Below the pieces are notes generated by a model. That model saw only the letters and a list, made by a program, of their open reading frames with translations, did no database searches and was not told where the DNA came from. DNA of 64,000 nucleotides, from NCBI GenBank assembly GCA_947585425.1, contig CANPWZ010000002.1, forward strand, positions 62,001 through 126,000, given 5' to 3'. Source of the DNA: an uncultured Oscillospiraceae bacterium. GTDB taxonomy: Bacteria; Bacillota; Clostridia; Oscillospirales; Oscillospiraceae. Positions within the stretch are counted from its first letter, which is position 1, and every line of letters begins with the position of its first letter. This document shows, piece after piece, positions 1-8,098 of the stretch. The translations under genes were made by a program, and so were the position numbers.

Positions 1-1496
1 GCCCCGGCCCTGCCAGCAATCCTCCCGCCAGCGGGCAGCCCTCCGACGCCGCCTTCGGCGGCGAGATGCTGGTGGACTTCGCAAACGGCGCCGACCCCAC
101 CGGCAACGTGTTCGCCTCTGACGGCTGGTCCAACGGCAGCGTGTTCAACACCTTCTGGAAGGCCGACTACCTGACCTACTCCGACGGCCAGATGCACTTA
201 GGCATCGGCGACGCCAACGGCGAGGTGGAGCAGGGCTACTACTCCGGCGAGGCCCGCACCAACCTGTACTACGGCTTCGGCGACTACGTGGTGAGCATGA
301 AGCCCGCCAAGGTGGAGGGCACCGCCAGCACCTTCTTCACCTGCACCGGCCCCTATGACATCAACGCTCAGGGCGAGGAGAACCCCTGGGACGAGATCGA
401 CATCGAGTTTTTGGGCAAGGACACCACCGGCGTCCAGTTCAACTATTTTGTCAACGGCCAGGGCGGCCATGAGTACTGGTACGACCTGGGCTTCGACGCC
501 AGCGAGGAGTTCCATGAGTACGGCTTCCGCTGGACCGAGGACTCCATTACCTGGTATGTGGACGGCGAGGGCGTCTACACCGTCAACGCCTCCGCCGACA
601 ACCCGCTGCCCTCCACCCCCGGCCGCATCCTGATGAACTACTGGTGCGGCACCGCCGACGCCGAGGGCTGGATGGGCAAGTATGAGCTGAACGATGCCAC
701 CGCCGACTACAAGTATGTCAAGACCTCCGCCGCCGGCGCCCCTCTGGTGCCTGAGCAGGGCGGCGGCGAGCCCATCCCCGCCGAGGGCCTGGACGTGAAC
801 TTCGCCGACGGCGCCCCCGCCAACGGCAGCGTGTTCGCCTCTGACGGCTGGTCCAACGGCTCCGTGTTCAACACCTTCTGGAAGGGCGACCAGGTCACCT
901 ATTCCGACGGGCAGCTCCACCTGCACATCGCCGACGCCAAGGGCGAGGTGGAGCAGGGCTACTACGCCGGCGAGTCCCGCACCGCCCTGCACTACGGCTT
1001 CGGCCAGTATCGGGTGAGCATGAAGCCCGCCAAGGTGGAGGGCACCGCCAGCACCTTCTTCACCTGCACCGGCAACTATGACATCGGCCTGGACGGCAAC
1101 CCCAACCCCTGGGACGAGATCGACATCGAGTTCCTTGGCAAGGACACCACCGGCGTCCAGTTCAACTACTATGTGAACGGCCAGGGCGGCCACGAGTACT
1201 GGTATGAGCTGGGCTTCGACGCCAGCGAGGAGTTCCATGAGTACGGCTTCGACTGGGCCGAGGACTCCATCACCTGGTATGTGGACGGCCAGGCGGTGTA
1301 CTCCGTCACCACCGCCGACAACGGCCCCCTGCCCGCCACCAACGGCCGCATCCTGATGAACTACTGGTGCGGCACCCCCGACGCTGAGGGCTGGATGGGC
1401 AAGTACACCCCCTCTGACGCCACCGCCGACTATCAGTGGATCAAGACCACCGCCACCGGCGTGGATCTGAACGGCGGCGCCCAGGGCGCGGGCTGA
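1..1496 (+). CDS. Tandem GH16 licheninase (beta-1,3-1,4-glucanase), 5'-truncated
   Basis: Endo-beta-glucanase expected to cleave mixed-linkage beta-glucan outside the cell. The reading frame stays open to the first base of the window through a Pro/Ser/Gly-rich stretch, so the ATG at 66 is probably internal and the true start, with any signal peptide, lies upstream. Two GH16 domains lie in tandem (about 66-755 and 786-1490), joined by a short Gly/Pro linker. Each has the licheninase active-site block EIDIEFLGKDTTGVQFNY, holding the two catalytic glutamates, and later GRILMNYWCGT. This block is almost the same as in Bacillus-type lichenases, so family and likely specificity are firm. The two copies are close at protein level but differ at many synonymous sites. 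The next gene is a glycosyltransferase 66 bases on, which raises the question whether the enzyme digests food glucan or trims a self-made polymer. Confidence 0.9.
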   Translation, partial: PGPASNPPASGQPSDAAFGGEMLVDFANGADPTGNVFASDGWSNGSVFNTFWKADYLTYSDGQMHLGIGDANGEVEQGYYSGEARTNLYYGFGDYVVSMKPAKVEGTASTFFTCTGPYDINAQGEENPWDEIDIEFLGKDTTGVQFNYFVNGQGGHEYWYDLGFDASEEFHEYGFRWTEDSITWYVDGEGVYTVNASADNPLPSTPGRILMNYWCGTADAEGWMGKYELNDATADYKYVKTSAAGAPLVPEQGGGEPIPAEGLDVNFADGAPANGSVFASDGWSNGSVFNTFWKGDQVTYSDGQLHLHIADAKGEVEQGYYAGESRTALHYGFGQYRVSMKPAKVEGTASTFFTCTGNYDIGLDGNPNPWDEIDIEFLGKDTTGVQFNYYVNGQGGHEYWYELGFDASEEFHEYGFDWAEDSITWYVDGQAVYSVTTADNGPLPATNGRILMNYWCGTPDAEGWMGKYTPSDATADYQWIKTTATGVDLNGGAQGAG

Positions 1497-1562
1497 TCCG
1501 AGCGATCCGCCCCGCCGCCCGGCAAAGGCGCCGGAACATGGAATGAATGAGCGTGGAATGAC

Positions 1563-2885
1563 ATGGGATACCTCGGCGTGATCGCCACTGTTTTTATCGC
1601 CATCTGGCTTTGCTTTTTCCTGCTGCTGTTCCACTATGGGATATTCGCCCTCATCGGCGTCTTTCGCCGAAGGACCTACCCCAGAACGGATCGGCGGCTG
1701 AAGTACGGCGTCATCATCGCCGCCCGCAACGAGGCGGCGGTGATCGGCGCCCTGCTGGACAGCATCCGGGCGAACGACTACCCTCAGGCGCTGCTGCGGG
1801 TCTTTGTGGCGGCCCACAACTGCACCGACGACACCGCCGCCATCGCCAGGGCGAAAGGGGCGGTGGTGTACGAGTACGACAACCCGGCGGAGCGCACCGC
1901 GGGCTACGCCTACCGCTATCTGTTCGGCCGCATCCGGCGGGACTGGGCCGGCGAGGGGTTTGACGGCTTTTTCGTCATCAACGCCGACAACGTCCTCTCA
2001 CCCGACTACATCTCCCGCATGAACGACGCGTTCGTGGCCACGGGAGGGCGGCACGTCGTCACCTCCTACCGCAACTCCCGCAACTTCGGCAGCAACTATA
2101 TGTCCTGCCTGTACGGCATCTACTTTATCTCCGCCTGCCGGTTCGAGGCCCGGGGCCGCACCGTCTGCGACGTCAGCACCCGGGTCTCGGGCACCGGCTA
2201 TATGTTCCCCGCCGAGCTGGTGGAACAGGGCTGGGAGTACGTCACCCTCACCGAGGACTGGGAGTTCACCGCCGATCAGATCGCCCGGGGGCGGAAGATC
2301 CTCTACTGCGACGAGGCGGAGTTCTTCGACGAGCAGCCCACCACCGTCCCCGTGATGCTCCGCCAGCGGCTCCGCTGGGCCTGCGGGCACATGATCGTGT
2401 TCTTTACCCGGTTCCGGGCGCTGATGGGGGCCCTGTTCTCCCGAAAGTCCGGGCTGGACGGCAAGGGGCGGTTCTCCGCTTTCGACATCTCCGCCACCAT
2501 CCTGCCCCTGGGGGTCATCAGCGTGGGGCTGCTGCTGGCGACCCTGGCCGCTATCTCCCTGTGCCCTCTGTTCGGATACGACGGGGCGGCGGTCTGGGCC
2601 TGCTACGGGCGGCTGTCCCTGATCCTGTTCGCCGTCTCCTGGGCGCTGACGTCGATCTTCGCCGGGGTGCTGCTCCTCCTGGAGCGGCGGCGGGTCCCCA
2701 GGGTGGGGCCGGTCAAGCTGGCGGCGGCCATCCTGCTGTGGCCCCTGTTCCTGCTCCTCAACGTGTTTTTGGACGTGGCCGCCCTGTTCCTGCCCAATCT
2801 GGAGTGGAAGGTCATCCCCCACGTGGGGACGGCCGAAGCGCGCTCCATCCCTCCGGCCCCGCAGGCCGGAAAATCTGAAATCTGA
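1563..2885 (+). CDS. Membrane glycosyltransferase family 2, processive type
   Basis: 440-aa membrane glycosyltransferase. One N-terminal membrane segment (about residues 5-34) is followed by a cytoplasmic GT2 domain and three C-terminal membrane segments (about 300-330, 350-373, 388-410). The GT-A motifs are visible in order: NCTDD near 86, the metal-binding NADN near 140-143, TED at 230-232 and QRLRW at 268-272. QxxRW is the hallmark of processive synthases such as cellulose, hyaluronan or mixed-linkage glucan synthases, so a polymer product is likely; its identity is inference. The ATG at 1563 is the only in-frame ATG in that region. The gene sits between a licheninase and a GH3 enzyme, with 17 bases to the latter, so the three probably form one transcription unit. 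There is no PilZ domain, so no direct c-di-GMP control is evident. Confidence 0.85.
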   Translation: MGYLGVIATVFIAIWLCFFLLLFHYGIFALIGVFRRRTYPRTDRRLKYGVIIAARNEAAVIGALLDSIRANDYPQALLRVFVAAHNCTDDTAAIARAKGAVVYEYDNPAERTAGYAYRYLFGRIRRDWAGEGFDGFFVINADNVLSPDYISRMNDAFVATGGRHVVTSYRNSRNFGSNYMSCLYGIYFISACRFEARGRTVCDVSTRVSGTGYMFPAELVEQGWEYVTLTEDWEFTADQIARGRKILYCDEAEFFDEQPTTVPVMLRQRLRWACGHMIVFFTRFRALMGALFSRKSGLDGKGRFSAFDISATILPLGVISVGLLLATLAAISLCPLFGYDGAAVWACYGRLSLILFAVSWALTSIFAGVLLLLERRRVPRVGPVKLAAAILLWPLFLLLNVFLDVAALFLPNLEWKVIPHVGTAEARSIPPAPQAGKSEI

Positions 2886-2902
2886 TTTCTGGAGGGATCC
2901 CT

Positions 2903-5900
2903 GTGGCAAAAGAAAAAGGACAAAAGAAAAAGATGAGCGCGAAGAAGCTCACCGCCATCGTCACGCCCCTGCTGGTCATCCTGCTGGCCTTCGCCGTGGT
3001 GGTGTCCGTGGTGTCCACCAGCCGGTTCGACCTGGTGCTGCGGGACATCTTCGGCGAGACCCAGTTCGGCGGCAGCGCCGCCAGCGACGTGGACGCCGAC
3101 TACTACAAGCGTGACATCACCGACTCCAAGGAGCTCCAGGCCGCCGAGCAGGCCTATGCCCGCAAGGCCGGCGCCGAGGGCTTCGTGCTGTTGAAAAACG
3201 AGAACGAGGGCGGCAAGGGCCTGCCCGTGGCCGCCGGCTCCAAGCTGAGCCTGTTCTCCTCCTCCTCCATCGACGTGCTGGCCGGCGGCACCGGCTCCGG
3301 CGTCAGCACCATCTCCAGCGATATGCGCACCGCCCTCACCGAGCAGGGCTTCTCCATCAACGAGTCCCTGTGGAAGTTCTACACCGACAACAAGGACACC
3401 TATAAGCGGGGCGACGGCTCCATCATGTACGGCGGCGCCGAGGACTGGACCATCCGGGAGGCCCCCGTGTCCGCCATCCCTGACGAGGCCAAGAGCGAGG
3501 CCGAGGGCACCATCCCCGTGTTCTTCATCGCCCGCACCGGCGGCGAGGGCCGGGACCTGGGCCGCTATATGGGCGCCTGGACCGACGTGGCCGAGGACAA
3601 GGATAAGCACTATCTGGAGCCCAACTCCGTGGAGCTGGAGGTCATCGGCTACCTGAACGACAACTTCGACAACGTGATCATCGTGGTCAACACCAACAAC
3701 GCCTTCGAGCTGGGCTGGGTGGAGGACTACGAGCACATCACCGCCGTCCTCTGGGCCCCCGGCGCCGGCGGCGACGCCTGCCGCTCCATCGCCGACGTGC
3801 TCAGCGGCGCCATCAACCCCTCCGGCCACCTTGTTGACACCTTCGCCTATGACGCCTTCTCCTCCCCCGCCATGCAGAACATGGGCGACATGATGATGGT
3901 CAACGGGGGCCAGGACGTGGAGGCCGCCGTGTTCTATGACGAGGGCATCTACGTGGGCTACAAGTACTACGAGACCCGGTACATGGACAAGGTCCTGGAT
4001 CAGGGCAACCCCGGCGATTATGACTACGCCTCCGTGGTGCAGTATCCCTTCGGCTACGGCCTCAGCTACACCACCTTTGAGTGGTCCGGCTTCCAGATGG
4101 GCCAGATGGACGCCGACGGCAATATCCAGATCAAGGTCACCGTGAAGAACACCGGCTCTGTGGCCGGCAGGGAAGTGGTCCAGGTCTACCTGAACAGCCC
4201 CTACACCGCCTACGACAAGGCCAACTACGTGGAGAAGGCCGCCGCCTCCCTGGTGGGCTTCGAGAAGACCGGGGTCATCGAGCCCGGCGCCTCCGAGGAG
4301 GTCACCGTCACCGTCAACCGCAAGGACTTCATCTCCTATGACGACGTGAAGGCCAAGACCTACATCCTGGAGTCCGGCGACTATCTGCTCACCGCCGCCC
4401 CCAACGCCCACGCCGCCGTGGACAACTTCCTGGCCTATAACGGCACCGAGGTGGAGCCCCTGTTCGGCGGGGCCGACGCCTCCTTCGTGGGCAAGTGGAC
4501 TTACAGCTTCTCCGGCAACGGCGGGGTGGACAACGAGACCTACGCCGTCTCCCTGGCCGGGGTGGAGGTCACCAACCAGTTCGACCACGCCCACTACGAC
4601 GAGTTCACCCCTCGGGACAAGTTCCTGACCCGGCAGGACTGGGTGGGCACCTTCCCCGTGACCCACGGCGATCAGGACAGCAAGCGTGAGAGCCCCTTCA
4701 GCGAGAAGAACGGCTACACCTGGGAGATCGAGGTGTCCGACGAGATCAAGGCCAACATCCAGGCCAAGGGTGTGGGGGCCTCCATGAACCCCATGACCGA
4801 GGAGGAGGCTGCCGCCCTGGACGGCAAGTATGGCCAGAAGAACGGCCTGGAGCTCATCGACTTCCGCGGCCGCGACTTTGACGAGGTGGAGGCCGAGGGC
4901 GGCTGGGACGCCCTCATCGACCAGATGGACATCGCGGAGCTGGAGACCATCATCCGCAACGGCGGCTATCAGACCCTGGGCTCCGGCAATATGCGCAAGC
5001 CCCGGGCCATCGACTATGACGGCCCCTCCGGCCTGAACGAGGGCGGCATCACCCACGAGCCCTACTCCATCACCTATCCCTGCGCCACCAACCAGGCGGC
5101 CAGCTGGGACCGTGAGAACGCCTATTACCACGGCTACTACGTGGGCGAGGACGCCCTGGCCGCCGACGGCAACTGGGGCAATCACCAGTACACCGGCATC
5201 ATCTCCGGCTGGTACGCCCCCGCCATGAACATCCACCGCACGCCCTTCGCCGGCCGGAACTTCGAGTACTACTCCGAGGACGGCTTTATGTCCGGCGAGA
5301 TGGCCCTGGAGGCCTCCACCGCCTGCGCCCAGAAGGGCGTGTACGCCTACATCAAGCACATGGCCCTCAACGACCAGGAGGACCACCGAAGCCACGTGGC
5401 CACCTTCGCCAACGAGCAGGCCATCCGCGAGATCTATCTCAAGCCCTTCCAGACCTGCATCGAGGAGCGGGGCACCCAGACCATCACCGTCCAGCAGTAC
5501 GACGAGGCCACCAAGTCCTACACCCAGGCCCAGGCGGAGATCCCCACCGTCATGGCGGTGATGTCCTCCTTCAACCGCATCGGCTGCACCTGGTCCGGCG
5601 GCAACTGGCATCTGCTCACGGGGGTGCTGCGGGGCGAGTGGGGCTTTGACGGCACCGTCATCACCGACTACGACGGCGGCGGCACCATGGACACCGAGCA
5701 GTGCGTCCGGGCCGGCGGCGATTTGAAGCTCACCGGCTTCACCGTGGACGCCCCTCTTGACACCGCCAACAACCCCGCCTCTCGGTACTTCTCCCGGCAG
5801 GCCATCAAGCACATCCTCTACACCACCGTGAACTCCAACGCCATGAACGGCGTGGTCCACGGCGTCCATGTGGGAGAGCTGCCTTTCGCCAACTACTGGT

Positions 5901-5998
5901 TCATCATCATCGGCGTGTGGGTGGTGGCCGCCGGCCTCACTGTCTGGGGCGTGTTCGCCATCGTCCGCCGCTGGGTGAAGGAGAAGAAAGCCAACTGA
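2903..5998 (+). CDS. Domain-permuted GH3 beta-glycosidase with two membrane anchors
   Basis: 1031-aa glycoside hydrolase family 3 protein, probably a beta-glucosidase acting at the cell surface. Domain order is reversed relative to ordinary GH3 enzymes. The C-terminal-type alpha/beta sandwich comes first (about 80-365), then a fibronectin-III-like domain starting at PFGYGLSYTTF, then the TIM-barrel catalytic domain (about 680-960). Conserved blocks RTPFAGRNFEYYSEDG and KHMALNDQE are present, and the nucleophile is predicted as D922 in VITDYDGG. The acid/base glutamate cannot be placed by eye. Residues about 14-36 form an N-terminal membrane segment after a Lys-rich start, and residues about 999-1020 form a second one followed by RRWVKEKK. 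Both termini would be cytoplasmic and the enzyme external. The start is GTG behind GGAGGG. Reversed GH3 enzymes are known from rumen Clostridia; the double anchor is less usual. Confidence 0.85.
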   Translation: MAKEKGQKKKMSAKKLTAIVTPLLVILLAFAVVVSVVSTSRFDLVLRDIFGETQFGGSAASDVDADYYKRDITDSKELQAAEQAYARKAGAEGFVLLKNENEGGKGLPVAAGSKLSLFSSSSIDVLAGGTGSGVSTISSDMRTALTEQGFSINESLWKFYTDNKDTYKRGDGSIMYGGAEDWTIREAPVSAIPDEAKSEAEGTIPVFFIARTGGEGRDLGRYMGAWTDVAEDKDKHYLEPNSVELEVIGYLNDNFDNVIIVVNTNNAFELGWVEDYEHITAVLWAPGAGGDACRSIADVLSGAINPSGHLVDTFAYDAFSSPAMQNMGDMMMVNGGQDVEAAVFYDEGIYVGYKYYETRYMDKVLDQGNPGDYDYASVVQYPFGYGLSYTTFEWSGFQMGQMDADGNIQIKVTVKNTGSVAGREVVQVYLNSPYTAYDKANYVEKAAASLVGFEKTGVIEPGASEEVTVTVNRKDFISYDDVKAKTYILESGDYLLTAAPNAHAAVDNFLAYNGTEVEPLFGGADASFVGKWTYSFSGNGGVDNETYAVSLAGVEVTNQFDHAHYDEFTPRDKFLTRQDWVGTFPVTHGDQDSKRESPFSEKNGYTWEIEVSDEIKANIQAKGVGASMNPMTEEEAAALDGKYGQKNGLELIDFRGRDFDEVEAEGGWDALIDQMDIAELETIIRNGGYQTLGSGNMRKPRAIDYDGPSGLNEGGITHEPYSITYPCATNQAASWDRENAYYHGYYVGEDALAADGNWGNHQYTGIISGWYAPAMNIHRTPFAGRNFEYYSEDGFMSGEMALEASTACAQKGVYAYIKHMALNDQEDHRSHVATFANEQAIREIYLKPFQTCIEERGTQTITVQQYDEATKSYTQAQAEIPTVMAVMSSFNRIGCTWSGGNWHLLTGVLRGEWGFDGTVITDYDGGGTMDTEQCVRAGGDLKLTGFTVDAPLDTANNPASRYFSRQAIKHILYTTVNSNAMNGVVHGVHVGELPFANYWFIIIGVWVVAAGLTVWGVFAIVRRWVKEKKAN

Positions 5999-6060
5999 CC
6001 GAAACTCCCGCGCAAAATTGCAGAAACCGTGGCTTGTTCACGCGTTCCTCCTACTTTTCC

Positions 6061-6106
6061 AAACGGCGGAGGCCGGGTCATATGACCCGGCCTCCGCCGT
6101 TTTTGC
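6061..6106 (+). terminator. Perfect 42-nt palindrome, terminator of the glucan locus
   Basis: AAACGGCGGAGGCCGGGTCA and its exact reverse complement meet without a spacer and are followed by TTTT. It ends the GH16-GT2-GH3 unit and, read on the other strand, could also end the XRE gene transcript. Confidence 0.85.
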
Positions 6107-6188
6107 CGCGCTTTTATCCCAAAGCCTTTTTTAGGTCAAACTGCAGCCGCGTTCACCGCCGGACACGGGGACGGCCGCCCGGAGCAGG

Positions 6189-6398
6189 TCAGATCTCCAT
6201 ATCATCGTAATACCCGATCACCTCTTCCAGGGTACATCTGAGCAGTTTGCAATACCGATCCACGGAGCGCAGGGTAAAATTATGGTTATGCTTGAGCCGG
6301 GAGATCTCCGCGGGATTGATGTCATACTGATATTCCAGATCATAGGTGGAGATGCCCCGGCTTTGCAGGGTTTTCCAAAGCGGGTCAAATGTAATCAA
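6189..6398 (-). CDS. XRE-family helix-turn-helix regulator
   Basis: 69-aa DNA-binding protein consisting of little more than one Cro/C1-type helix-turn-helix domain (about residues 8-62, containing DINPAEISRLKHNHNFTLRSV). No sensor or protease domain is attached. The start is TTG, behind a weak GGGG. It is transcribed away from the 302-aa gene at 6530, and the intergenic region carries overlapping divergent promoters and a palindrome. The simplest reading is an autoregulated repressor of the two-gene cassette, as in toxin-antitoxin, restriction or prophage control circuits. Base composition is clearly lower in GC than the flanks, suggesting the whole cassette arrived together. Confidence 0.8.
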   Translation of the reverse strand: MITFDPLWKTLQSRGISTYDLEYQYDINPAEISRLKHNHNFTLRSVDRYCKLLRCTLEEVIGYYDDMEI

Positions 6399-6424
6399 AC
6401 TGTTTTAGCCCCTTTTTTCGGCAT

Positions 6425-6438
6425 TTACATATATGTAA
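6425..6438. promoter_or_regulatory. Palindromic operator candidate TTACATATATGTAA
   Basis: A perfect 14-nt palindrome lies in the divergent intergenic region and overlaps the predicted -10 of the XRE gene. It lies just upstream of the -35 of the forward promoter. Size and position fit an XRE dimer binding site; binding is inferred. Confidence 0.55.
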
Positions 6439-6455
6439 GTTATCAGACGCTCCAA
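6428..6455 (-). promoter_or_regulatory. Promoter for the XRE gene
   Basis: TTGGAG (6455-6450), 16-bp spacer, TATATG (6433-6428) on the minus strand. It overlaps the forward promoter, and its -10 lies inside the palindrome, which fits autorepression. Confidence 0.4.
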
Positions 6456-6468
6456 GCGGTGCTATACT
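6440..6468 (+). promoter_or_regulatory. Promoter of the two-gene accessory cassette
   Basis: TTATCA, 17-bp spacer, TATACT; expected transcription start near 6475. The start would coincide with the inverted repeat CGAACGGA-GGATTT-TCCGTTCG (6475-6496), which could be a second operator or a 5'-end hairpin in the leader. Confidence 0.5.
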
Positions 6469-6474
6469 TCGACA

Positions 6475-6496
6475 CGAACGGAGGATTTTCCGTTCG
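6475..6496. repeat. Inverted repeat at the cassette transcription start
   Basis: Eight-bp arms CGAACGGA and TCCGTTCG with a 6-nt loop lie 34 bases before the start codon of the 302-aa gene. It could be an operator or a leader hairpin; the sequence alone does not decide. Confidence 0.6.
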
Positions 6497-6529
6497 AAAT
6501 TACATTTTTCAAAAGAGGAGGAACAAAAA

Positions 6530-7438
6530 ATGGGTAAATCCCCTACGATCAAGGACCTATCGAACACGGACAAGGAATTTAGCGCGTTCATGGAGGAAAT
6601 GGGCAAAAGCGTAAAGGAAGCCGCGGCGGGGTTCATGTCCGAGTTCCAGAACTCGGTAAAATCCTTCTATGCGGACTCTAACGGCGAATACACCCGGATG
6701 GCCGCCAAAGAGCATGAGGACTACCAGGTCGAGGCCGAGTTCACCATGAAGAACATCGCCGAGGTCATCGAAAAGATCGGCAAAGAGGTGTTCGGGACGC
6801 CGTCCGGCGATGCCGAAAAGCAGGAGACCATCTCCGCCCTTGACAGCTACGCCGGGATGGCGGTCAAGGTGGCGGTAAACTTCCTGAGCAACGCCCTCTC
6901 CGCTCTTGCGTGGAAAGAATCCGCCAGTTTCACCCATGACATCCAGCACGTCTCGCTCGGACCGGGTCTCACCCTGCACCTGCTGATTGTAAGCCGGGTC
7001 TATGAGGGCCGCGGTCCTATCAAGAGCAAGAAGGTGCTGCAGAACTTTATCCTCTACCAGATGAACTTCTCCCGGAAAAAGGCCGCGGCGCAGGCGGATA
7101 TCCTGTACCTGCAGGCCCAGATGAATTCCCTCAACGGCGACAGCGCGGCGTATCACACCATCCAAAAGGCCTGGACGGCCCTGCTCGCCAGCAAGGAGTA
7201 CCTCCAGGAGGCGGCCAACGGCCCTCTGCACCTTTTGGCCGCAAACTATCAGTCCATTTTGAACGAGCTGCGCGCCTCTCAAAAGGCCGCCTATGAAGCG
7301 ATCCGTGAACTGGCTGACTGCCAGGCGGCTGCGGACAACATGCTCCACGACCATAAGGCCGTCCTGACGCAGGGAGAGCCGGTGATCGCCCCCAACGCCA
7401 AGCTCATCGCCTATCTGAAGCGCCACAATGAGAGTTGA
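6530..7438 (+). CDS. Unrecognised helix-rich 302-aa protein of the accessory cassette
   Basis: No family is recognised. The protein looks mostly alpha-helical: charged amphipathic helices at about 12-60 and 65-90, a hydrophobic helix at about 104-128 (AGMAVKVAVNFLSNALSALAW), and two short hydrophobic strand-like segments at about 147-172 (LTLHLLIVSR and LQNFILYQMNF). A long Ala/Gln/Glu-rich helical region follows at about 174-270. There is no signal peptide, so it begins life in the cytoplasm. An amphipathic helix plus a hydrophobic hairpin recalls helical pore-forming proteins, but that is only a shape argument. It has a strong GAGGAGG site 7 bases before ATG. It overlaps the next gene by 11 bases, so the two products are probably coupled. 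GC is visibly lower than in neighbouring genes. An effector or toxin, with its partner as nuclease, is one possible role. Confidence 0.75.
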   Translation: MGKSPTIKDLSNTDKEFSAFMEEMGKSVKEAAAGFMSEFQNSVKSFYADSNGEYTRMAAKEHEDYQVEAEFTMKNIAEVIEKIGKEVFGTPSGDAEKQETISALDSYAGMAVKVAVNFLSNALSALAWKESASFTHDIQHVSLGPGLTLHLLIVSRVYEGRGPIKSKKVLQNFILYQMNFSRKKAAAQADILYLQAQMNSLNGDSAAYHTIQKAWTALLASKEYLQEAANGPLHLLAANYQSILNELRASQKAAYEAIRELADCQAAADNMLHDHKAVLTQGEPVIAPNAKLIAYLKRHNES

Positions 7439-7931
7439 GTCTGCCGTGACCAGGATGTGCCAGGACAACCCGGAACTGCGTGAAAAGGCAGCCTGCCTCT
7501 CCCGGGTATTTGGAGGTTGGGAGCGTTGGTTCCAGCTTGAGCTGGCGTACTATATCCTCACCCACTATTGGGGCAATTACGAAGTGAAGCTGGAGGACGG
7601 TTCCGCCTATCCGGGGAGCGGATGCAGGGCGGACATCTCGATCCACCGCGGCAGGCCTTCCAGAGAGGACACTTTTGTGGAGCTCAAATGCCAGACCAGA
7701 AACGAGAGTCCCCATGTGTTTGTGGATCATATTGTGAGCGATATCGCAAAAATGAAGCAAAGCAGATCCGGTTGGGATTGTCAGCTTCTGGCGTTTACCC
7801 AGACCAGGGGCGATACCCAGGCGGTGGAAGCGGAGCTTATAGCGCGCGGGAAGAGATATGAAAGACATGAGACGGGGTTAGCCACGCCGGACGCGTTTTT
7901 CAGTTTTTTCTACTCCCCGTACTTAGTCTGA
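7428..7931 (+). CDS. Small PD-(D/E)XK nuclease-fold protein
   Basis: 167-aa protein with the order of residues expected for a PD-(D/E)XK nuclease core. A helix carries E38 (FQLELA), a strand ends in D69 (GCRADI), and fifteen residues later comes the strand VELKCQ with E85-x-K87. A helix HIVSDIAKMKQ and the strand LLAFTQT follow, as in the fold. No DNA-recognition domain is attached, and the length is close to the minimal fold. Assignment rests on the motif pattern, not on a named family. It starts inside the 3' end of the 302-aa gene (11-base overlap) and is last in the cassette. It could be the catalytic half of a two-protein defence or toxin system, or an inactive fold used for binding. Confidence 0.7.
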   Translation: MRVESAVTRMCQDNPELREKAACLSRVFGGWERWFQLELAYYILTHYWGNYEVKLEDGSAYPGSGCRADISIHRGRPSREDTFVELKCQTRNESPHVFVDHIVSDIAKMKQSRSGWDCQLLAFTQTRGDTQAVEAELIARGKRYERHETGLATPDAFFSFFYSPYLV

Positions 7932-8098
7932 CCAGCGGCCCCGAACCGCCTGCGAGAAACAGTGTTCACACTGTTTATATCACATCGGATCTGCAAATCA
8001 TGTCGATTTTTGCGGGTGGGAAAATCGTCAGAGACTGCCGTTTTGACAGCTTCGACGGCGAAAAACGGAGGCTGTTATAGGCGGCAAACAGGTATAAC
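7932..8098. other. Non-coding tail of the accessory cassette
   Basis: AT-richer spacer with two possible hairpins: AAACAGTG-TTCA-CACTGTTT (7957-7976) just after the nuclease-fold gene, and CGATTTT/AAAATCG around 8005-8030. A 62-aa open frame (7962-8150) runs through it and into the terminator, and was not taken as a gene. Confidence 0.4.

Noticed and set aside
198-1817. 539-aa minus-strand frame opposite the GH16 gene
   Set aside because: Repeats only because the GH16 gene is duplicated; no domain is recognisable.
2603-5869. 1088-aa open frame on the minus strand opposite the GH3 gene
   Set aside because: Made of Val/Gly/Leu/His-rich shadow sequence; the plus-strand gene has clear GH3 motifs. 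High GC makes antisense frames open.
6530-7438. Reading the 302-aa protein as a ClyA/HBL-type toxin
   Set aside because: Shape alone is suggestive; no sequence signature supports the family.
7428-7931. Reading the 167-aa gene as a Holliday-junction resolvase
   Set aside because: The E...D...ExK pattern fits the broad PD-(D/E)XK fold, but no resolvase-specific motifs were seen.
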